49,111 bases of DNA from Chara braunii (Eukaryota; Streptophyta; Charophyceae; Charales; Characeae), in contig BFEA01000463.1 in the NCBI GenBank assembly GCA_003427395.1, positions 457,151 through 506,261 of the forward strand, written 5' to 3'. The position numbers and the translations under genes are program-made. Shown here in pieces: positions 43,252 through 49,111 of the stretch; the stretch's first letter is position 1, and every line of letters begins with the position of its first letter. The notes beneath the pieces are model-generated. The model was not told where the DNA came from. It did not search any database and saw nothing but the letters and a program-made list of their open reading frames with translations.

Positions 43252-44498
43252 TTTACCAGAAAGGTATGAACAAATTTTTTTTGAATAATCCATCTTTTGT
43301 TACGTGCAAGGTAGACGAGTCGATGATTCTATCGGAGTGTAAGGCCAAATATCAAGGCATGTATCTTCATCGCGTGGCTAAGTGGAATGATGAAGGGTCG
43401 TAGCGGCAAACCTACTGCATTTTTTAACACAAGGACGTTACGCGGTGGTGACCAATCTGTCCCTCTTTTTATGAGAACGCCGTCACAAGAGGAAGAAAGA
43501 TATCAAGAGCAGCAAACCAACTCCTATGGCAACTTCTGACAAATTTCGACTTCAACCTCAAAAGGACAATGAATCTTGTGAAGAGTATAAAAATTGAGTG
43601 ACGAGGAATTTCTTATTGGTGCTTTGTTCGATATAAAGGAAATGTTTTTTAATATTCCCTACTCATCTATCCTACCTGTTGTAAAATGGGCAATTGATTA
43701 GTGGATGAGTCGGGGCTTCTAGGTTGTTGCAGTTAAAAAACAAGAAGAGGAAGCTAAGTTTGTGCATGGTACTCGTAAGGAAGCTGGAATGCGATATTTT
43801 TTCAGAAAGTTCACAATTTTATTTTGTTCGAGCTAAGTAACACATTTGTGATGATCAATTAGTGTGCAATTCAGCATACGACCGGGATTCTGATGGGAAA
43901 ATCTTCTAGTCCCGCTCCGACAAGCTTACTATGTGTTTTCAACTATTTTTTTTTCTTTCATCTTTAGGGAATCAATGAAAGCTGATTCACGGGTTCCGCC
44001 TGGTGGATGATGTAGCTATTTTTCTGATCCGCAAGAGAAACTCAACGAAGTCGACAATACAGGGTCAACAACTCATTGAGAGCTTCTAGTGATGTAACAA
44101 TATGATTCGAATCTGTTTTTGGAAAAAACGAATGAAGGACAGAGTTGAATTTTTTTGGGATTTGATTGAAGAGTATGGCGGGAGGTAAGGGATTGGGATT
44201 GGCAGCAACGCACAAGAACCAAGTTTCTTGGAAGGAAGAATGCATAATGTTTCAAAGTATTCAACATTTTCCATCTTTTTCATGTCAGATGCAGAAGATG
44301 GTAGTAATTTGTTCCTTTTTGTATTATGCTCGAACGTTTACTACGCTCAGAGGTACTGAAGTGATCTACATGTTCACCTTGAAGGTGGAATTGTGGAGGA
44401 AGGGGTATCTAGATGTTTGTTTTGACAATGCAATAGTTAACTTCTCAAAGAAGTTTCGCGGCTTGTTGAGTGAGTGGTTGCAGACTTTGGTTGGTTAG
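43170..44498 (+). pseudogene. reverse transcriptase of the Penelope-like element
   Basis: The domain is spread over three frames. HKDVTRW with PICPSFYENAVTRGRKIS (from 43428) gives the fingers. Motif A is LFDIKEMFFNIP with its aspartate at 43630. Motif B is GILMGKSSSPAPTSLLC (from 43884). Motif C is FRLVDDVAIFL with the two aspartates at 44006-44011. The C-terminal thumb runs to a stop at 44496-44498. Catalytic aspartates are preserved in sequence, but frameshifts separate motifs A, B and C and several stops interrupt them. The function would be target-primed reverse transcription of the element's RNA in the nucleus. Confidence 0.75.
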
Positions 44499-45205
44499 AC
44501 TTTTGTCAAATATGATGGGGGTACAAGGTCCATTGTAGGAACCTATTATGCACTTTTCCTGAACTTGTGTTTTCAAGTGGAGAATCTTCAATAGATTTAG
44601 GACTTGAACTGCTTACCTGTCTTTGAGATTTTGAATGTTGTGACAACTTTGCATCGACGGCGAACCCTTACCTATTGGTAGGAAATCTGGATGGTACCAA
44701 TGAGTCGCATATATATTTTAAATAAGTAATGACTATTGTTTAGGGAATACCGGTTAAGAAGGGTCTGTTCCATCTTTGGCATGTTTCAGGGCTTTGTACG
44801 ACTACATTTTTCTTTCCTATAAATATGAATGTGTAGTTGGTCTGTAGGTTTTTCTCTACAAAAGACCATGATTCATGAACATACTACCGTTTAGGATATA
44901 GAGTTGACCTATTGCCAAACTAGACCAAGACCCCTATTGAGTGTTGGTCACGGGGGACAACTGAAATCGATCGCGTCATCGTCGTAACGTTCCGAGATTC
45001 CGTCACTCCATTTTTTTATCGGAACGAAGTTGCGTTCGAAATTTTTCAACTATATCTTATGTCTTTATTCCTGCCTCTTCTCCGTCCCCTTTTTTTTTTT
45101 CATATTATCCATCTATGTTTTTTTCTGGTGTATGGTGAGCCGTTGATGTTAACAGTCTCGTGCTTTTGTTTGGTGTGCCTATGTCTTTGTTTATCATACG
45201 ACAAC
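44499..45205 (+). other. 3' tail of the Penelope-like element
   Basis: About 700 bp of noncoding tail aligns with 39056-39741. Both contain a GC-rich stretch that can fold: at 39498-39533, ACGGC-AACC pairs with GGTT and GCCGT around an interior loop. The equivalent 44950-44985 pairs less well. I found no canonical hammerhead core here. Confidence 0.6.
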
Positions 45206-45542
45206 GAAATTTCCTGACTGGGCCACTAGGACAAGGGCAGAACACAGCGACCAGTGCTAAGCGCTCAGCCCAAGCGTAAGCGGACCGGTAACACGGTCCC
45301 ACAATCACTCGAGACGCTACCAGTGAGATAGCGCCTCGGAAGTCCCGACACTTTACCCACAAGGCGGGCTAAAACAACTATTATGGTGGCATGTTGCCAC
45401 CTCTAGCTGGATCGTCTCAATCCTCACCCTATCTGTCAGTAAGAGCTCGAAGAAGTGAAAGGAGTTGATGCAAAGAGTTTAGTTGTATGTTGAGGAACTT
45501 GGAGACCGCCGATAGACCTCAGGCTTATACAACGACCGCACC

Positions 45543-47780
45543 ATGGGAGACACCGAAGATGCAGAAGGAGATCCAATAAGCGCACACTCCCCACACGCGG
45601 CTCCTCCGGAGCAATGAGACTATTGGGAAGATGAGGAGCGTATTAGGTCGCTTCTCGAGATGTGCTTTAACGATGGGGTGTACCCAACTGACCTAGAGCC
45701 ACACGAAATGACAGTGCAAGGACGCAAAGTAAGATCCAAGTTGAACATCTCACTATACGAAATTAAGGTCAAATGGCTCAAGGAGAGGACAACAGTTATC
45801 TTCAAGGAAAATGTGAGATTTCTTTCGAAGAGGGTCAAGGACAACTAGATAAAAGCTTTTGAAGATGGATGGGTACTGGGAAGTAAGCGCTTCCCATCAG
45901 AAGTTAGAAAAGGACGATTAAGAATTGAGGGCCCCAATGCGCTCTCGTACATAGCGAGAAGTCGTGAAGTAGCGGAGTACATCATCAGTGAAGGAGGTGT
46001 AGATATCCCAATGGGAATAGTGAAGTACAAAATTCAATTCAAGTCGTGGATGAGAAAAACGGAATTTAGGGAGCTACAAAGGCAGGAAAATGACATGTCC
46101 ATTTGGGTAATAGCCATTCAAATACCTCTAGATGATATGTCGTTCATCTACTATCAGATTGAACGAGCGATCGGAAATATTTTTTAGCATACCCTCTTTA
46201 TGCGGACCCAACAAGACCGGCGTTGGTCAACGCGCGGTTCGACGTTGACCCACAATCGTCACCTCCAAAGGGGATGAAATAAATGGTTAAATTGGCATGC
46301 TCCTTGACACCGAATTGTTGAATTTGCAAACAACTCTTTCATGTGGAAGTAGAATGCAGGAGAGGCGGCGGCCAGCAAAATTATGAAGGAAACATGGCGA
46401 TGAACGTAAATCAGCAACAACTGGCACAGCCGAAAACAGGGTGTCACAAAGGTCGCAGACTTTCATACCATGGCCCATTAGGCCCGCAACCCTCTCAGAA
46501 GATCAACCTGGGCAGCATATCTACCTCGACCACAAATCCAGTGTTCTCACCTGGAGATCTTCAACAGCCGCCTTCAACATTGAACATGATGCAGCTAGCA
46601 GCGACTTTGTACAGTGCACCTCCGCAAGCTCTTAACGAACAATTTGGCTCGACCTGGATGCAACAAGCTCAACAGTTCGGCATAGTCAGCGGAGGCCTTC
46701 TGTCTCAAGAAGGGGGCATGGGGGGAGAAGGATTTGGAATGCAAGGCCCCTCGGCCTTCTAACAATACCAACCGGGCCAAGGTCATTACACTTTCAGTGT
46801 AAATGGGCAAGCATCGGGAGCCAGAATCAGCACCCCCGATGGGATACTAGGAGAAACAATTCGAGGCACATTAGGAGCAGCGCCACATAGTGGAGGTCAG
46901 GGCTTCACCACCCCGACAACAACGTCTCATCAATAAAGAGAAGACTACCAACACTTCAATTGTGGGAGGGTCAGATGAAAGGAATTCAGTTGCACCCGAG
47001 TTGTTGTCACGACGAACATGAGATGATGCACAACCACGAACTCACCCCCTTGGGAAACAAAGGGGGTTGAGCATGAGCTCTGTAAAGAAGCTCAGAACGG
47101 AGGCATCCGAAGACTCGTCAGCGCATACCCCATCGACAAGTAACGTAAACGCCATTCCCAGAAGAAAGATCACCAGGGACAGACAACTTACCTCCATCGC
47201 CAGAGGTCAAGTGACAGATGTAAAACAAATTTTTGTCTCCCTTGTCTGAACCATCACTAGGAACAGGATGTGGGCAGTCATGTGGCAAACTGCCACATGC
47301 CTACTCACAATACTGTCACATCAGGTAACAGACGTGCCTACACTTCTGGCGATAGTCCAAGCCCTGAAGTTGTTTTTCCTGGCCAACTTTCCCGCTAGAG
47401 TATAGACTGCTTTATGTCGAGAATAATTACGGATGTACGGGGGCATAAGGTTAAACTGTTTATCCCACTGGTTATTGTTAGGCTTGCACTGGAAACCCTC
47501 GTTCGTTTGGTGGGATTAGTTTTGAGGTTGATGCTAATCGCTTCGTTCACAAAAAGCAGGAGGCGGGACTTGGCTAGGATTGCCCTAGCCCCAAGGTTAT
47601 CCGCAGAATGTATGGCAGAGTTGAAGATCAGGCGTCATAAGGACTCACAATTCGTCAAAGAGGTTGGACTCACAATTCGTCAAAGATGCCCTCACAAAAG
47701 CGTGGCCGGAGGCCGTGATTCAGAAGTGAACGGGCAAATAGAACCCGATTCATCCCACATCCAATCAGTGGGTGGAATTA
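45543..47780 (+). pseudogene. LINE ORF1 (zinc-knuckle, RNA-binding)
   Basis: The start ATG at 45543 is in a strong context (ACCATGGG). The frame runs with stops at 45615 and 45846 to 46185, then shifts by one. Segments SYIARSREVAEYIISEGGVD and IWVIAIQIPLDDMSFIYYQI with IERAIGNIF, then PALVNARFDVDP, match plant LINE ORF1 (DUF4283-like). A C-X2-C-X4-H-X4-C knuckle is complete at 46316-46357, though it contains a TGA likely derived from Trp. A Gln/Gly/Pro-rich part follows (46343-46760), then SSVKKLRTEASEDSSAHTPS (47067 on) and a C-terminal part near 47640-47780 that carries a short duplication (GGACTCACAATT). ORF1 proteins bind LINE RNA. This copy is inactive. Confidence 0.65.
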
Positions 47781-47786
47781 GAATTA

Positions 47787-48075
47787 ATGGTTAGATTAAG
47801 TATTGCCACATGGAACATTTGTGGTTTGGGAGACAAAGCGGGGAGGGGAAAGAAGGTGAGATTAAAGAAATGGATTCGTGAAAACCTTGTCTCAATAACC
47901 TGCTTACCTGAAACAAAGTTGAACCAAAAAAAAAATTCCAAAACTTAGCAATTGGTGAGACGGACCCCAGGTCTGGTCCCTATCCAAGGGCTCGAGTGGA
48001 GGAGTAGCAATCCTGCTCCAGAGGAACGCGGAAGTGGACATAATAGACCACTACACAAACCTTATGTAACTCTCC
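47787..48075 (+). pseudogene. LINE ORF2 endonuclease domain (N-terminal part)
   Basis: From ATG 47787 it reads LSIATWNICGLGDKAG, then WIRENLVSITCLPETKLN, which carries the conserved Asn of the TWN motif and the Glu of the ETK motif of apurinic-type LINE endonucleases. A frameshift near 47935 is followed by SSGGVAILLQRNAEVDIID, the usual next block. Homology ends about 48075 at a GTACGG-rich repeat. The rest of the endonuclease and the reverse transcriptase are missing. Confidence 0.7.
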
Positions 48076-48165
48076 GTATGTCGTACGGGGCTCTACTCGT
48101 ACGGCCTTACGTACGGTTGTACGGACCGTCATACGGCCGTATGAACGGCCCCGTACATAATGACG
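48060..48165. repeat. GTACGG-rich repeat, copy 3
   Basis: A run of CGTACGG, CCTTACGTACGG, CATACGGCCGTATG and CCCCGTAC motifs lies directly after the LINE endonuclease fragment and probably truncates it. It is related in motif to 18420-18520 and 36790-37170. Confidence 0.45.
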
Positions 48166-48312
48166 AAACCCTCCCCCAAAAAAATGAAAAAAAAATATAT
48201 ATATATGGGGGTGTAGAGCTTTTCGTGCTCTAGACCCCCATGTTTTCTATTTTATTTTTTGTTTTTTTTTATACAACGGGAAAAAAAAAGAGAAAATAAA
48301 GAAATACAAATT

Positions 48313-48357
48313 GATTGATTGATTGATTGATCAAATGCTTGAGCGGTTGATTGATTA

Positions 48358-48408
<51 letters not shown>

Positions 48409-48409
48409 A
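48313..48409. repeat. (GATT)n microsatellite
   Basis: Two GATT tracts (48313-48330 and about 48345-48409) are separated by a short unique stretch. An A run follows. Confidence 0.95.
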
Positions 48410-48502
48410 AAAAAAAAAAAAAACTCATAGATACGCGCACAACTATGCTAGAGCGCGCGCTTCCTCTCTCTTTGTCTGTCTCTCAGCGCTCGCGCACGCG
48501 TG

Positions 48503-48645
48503 AGGGAGAGGGAGAGAGAGAGAGAGTATGTGTGTGTGTATGCGTATATGTGCGTGTGCGTCTGTGTGCGTGTGTGTGCGTGTGTGTGCGTGTGTGTGTG
48601 TGTGCGTGTGTGTGTGTGTGTGCGTGTGCGTGTGTGTGTGCATGT
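48503..48645. repeat. (GA)n/(GT)n compound microsatellite
   Basis: A short GA run is followed by an interrupted GT tract with GC substitutions. Confidence 0.95.
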
Positions 48646-49020
48646 GAGGGGTTTGTGTACGTAACACGACTATCCCACATCGAATGGGAAACAAGACACA
48701 GACCAACTCAAAAAGAGCCCATTCGAGGGTGATTAGCTAGCCAAGTTGGCTATGGTGGGAGCAACCAGGGACATTGCCATTTTTAGTTAGCGGGTTTATA
48801 GGGGGAGTTAAGTCAGGGAGGAGCATGAGATTTGTTTAATTAGTGTTAATGAGTTTAACTTAGACGTTAGGTAGTCTTCAGTGCTGGGCGCTATTAGGAG
48901 CTAGGGTAGCAGAGAAGAGATTGGGCGGAGGCCAGGGAGACTTACCTGCAGCGCCATAGCCCCAGCTCGTTGTCGAGGTACCTGCAGCATAACGCCATCT
49001 TCACAGGTTAGTACGAGGCA
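48646..49020. other. no identifiable gene
   Basis: Unique-looking sequence. It includes the small palindrome AGCCAAGTTGGCT (near 48737) and, on the minus strand, an ATG followed by a splice-donor-like CTGCAG/GTAAGT (about 48940-48960). One short exon-like signal does not support a gene. Confidence 0.35.
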
Positions 49021-49021
49021 C

Positions 49022-49111
<90 letters not shown>
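49021..49111. repeat. (AG)n microsatellite
   Basis: A pure AG run to the end of the window, the mirror of the opening (TC)n. Confidence 0.95.

Larger units (their letters stand above)
39742..45205 (+). mobile_element. Penelope-like retroelement with N-terminal GIY-YIG, full-length but decayed
   Basis: The 5464-bp element carries, in order, a 5' region (39742-40060), a coiled-coil ORF (about 40060-41253), a GIY-YIG endonuclease domain (about 41470-41760), a linker with a Ser-rich tract (42865-43250), a reverse transcriptase (about 43170-44498) and a tail (44499-45205) shared with the upstream copy. Its boundaries come from comparing the two tails. GIY-YIG upstream of the reverse transcriptase matches the permuted Naiad/Chlamys group of Penelope-like elements known from green algae and protists, in contrast with canonical Penelope, where it follows the reverse transcriptase. 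All ORFs are broken, so the copy cannot be autonomous. Confidence 0.75.
45206..48075 (+). mobile_element. LINE (non-LTR retrotransposon), truncated
   Basis: The LINE begins where the Penelope-like tail ends and comprises a possible 5' untranslated region (45206-45542), ORF1 (45543 to about 47780) and the start of ORF2 with an apurinic-type endonuclease domain (47787-48075). A GTACGG-rich repeat then cuts it off. No reverse transcriptase follows within the window. Confidence 0.7.

Noticed and set aside
39056-45205. Hammerhead ribozyme in the Penelope-like tails
   Set aside because: I looked for CTGATGA with a following GAAA and a cleavage triplet in both orientations and found no complete core.

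Overview
This window looks like repeat-dense nuclear DNA from a eukaryote, most likely a streptophyte green alga of the Chara type. The basis is the style of the decayed proteins: a GIY-YIG/reverse-transcriptase element, a DUF7869-like protein with a C-terminal barrel, and a LINE with a zinc-knuckle ORF1. That attribution rests on recalled families and was not checked by a search. I see no intact protein-coding gene, no rRNA, no convincing tRNA and no CRISPR array. Every protein-like segment carries stop codons or frameshifts, and most stops can be reached by one C:G to T:A transition, as expected for methylated, decaying repeats.

Layout. 1-72: (TC)n. About 200-3720: a domain packed with perfect short stem-loops, ending in a 54-bp tandem repeat. 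4099-5853: a decayed reading frame of unknown family. 7285-9431: a DUF7869-like pseudogene split by a small transposon whose removal rejoins the reading frame. 9866-10935: degenerate duplications. 11333-11723: a second copy of that transposon. 12055-14152: a satellite array of about 81 bp. 14478-15217: a hAT-like non-autonomous element. 15243-15970: degenerate tandem repeats. 16543-17042: a 500-bp assembly gap. 17241-17718: a third transposon copy. 18780-20150: a pyrimidine-rich tract. 20810-21050: twin stem-loops with a shared loop and different stems. 23697-26300: a second satellite array, homologous to the first but inverted. 26340-31122: G/T-rich DNA with one unidentified ORF. 31123-31492: a fourth, inverted transposon copy. 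32682-33205 and 34226-35393: tandem duplications, the latter interrupted by an insertion. 35650-37431: the C-terminal end of a LINE, split by a fifth transposon copy that itself holds microsatellites and another repeat.

37813-48075 is the most informative block. Two inverted-repeat elements are followed by a Penelope-like retroelement in tandem arrangement: a 5'-truncated copy (38540-39741) directly followed by a full-length copy (39742-45205). The full copy encodes a coiled-coil ORF, then a GIY-YIG endonuclease placed N-terminal to the reverse transcriptase, then the reverse transcriptase and a 3' tail matching the upstream copy. Directly after it lies a LINE (45206-48075) with ORF1 and the start of an endonuclease domain, cut off by a GTACGG-rich repeat. 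The window closes with (GATT)n, (GT)n and (AG)n microsatellites.

The parts do not form a working pathway. They form a stratified record of transposition: host-like gene, LINE and Penelope-like copies, then small DNA transposons inserted into them with 9-bp target duplications, then satellites and microsatellites. The strongest leads are the hairpin-dense domain, the permuted Penelope-like element in tandem, the inverted satellite pair, and the twin stem-loops.
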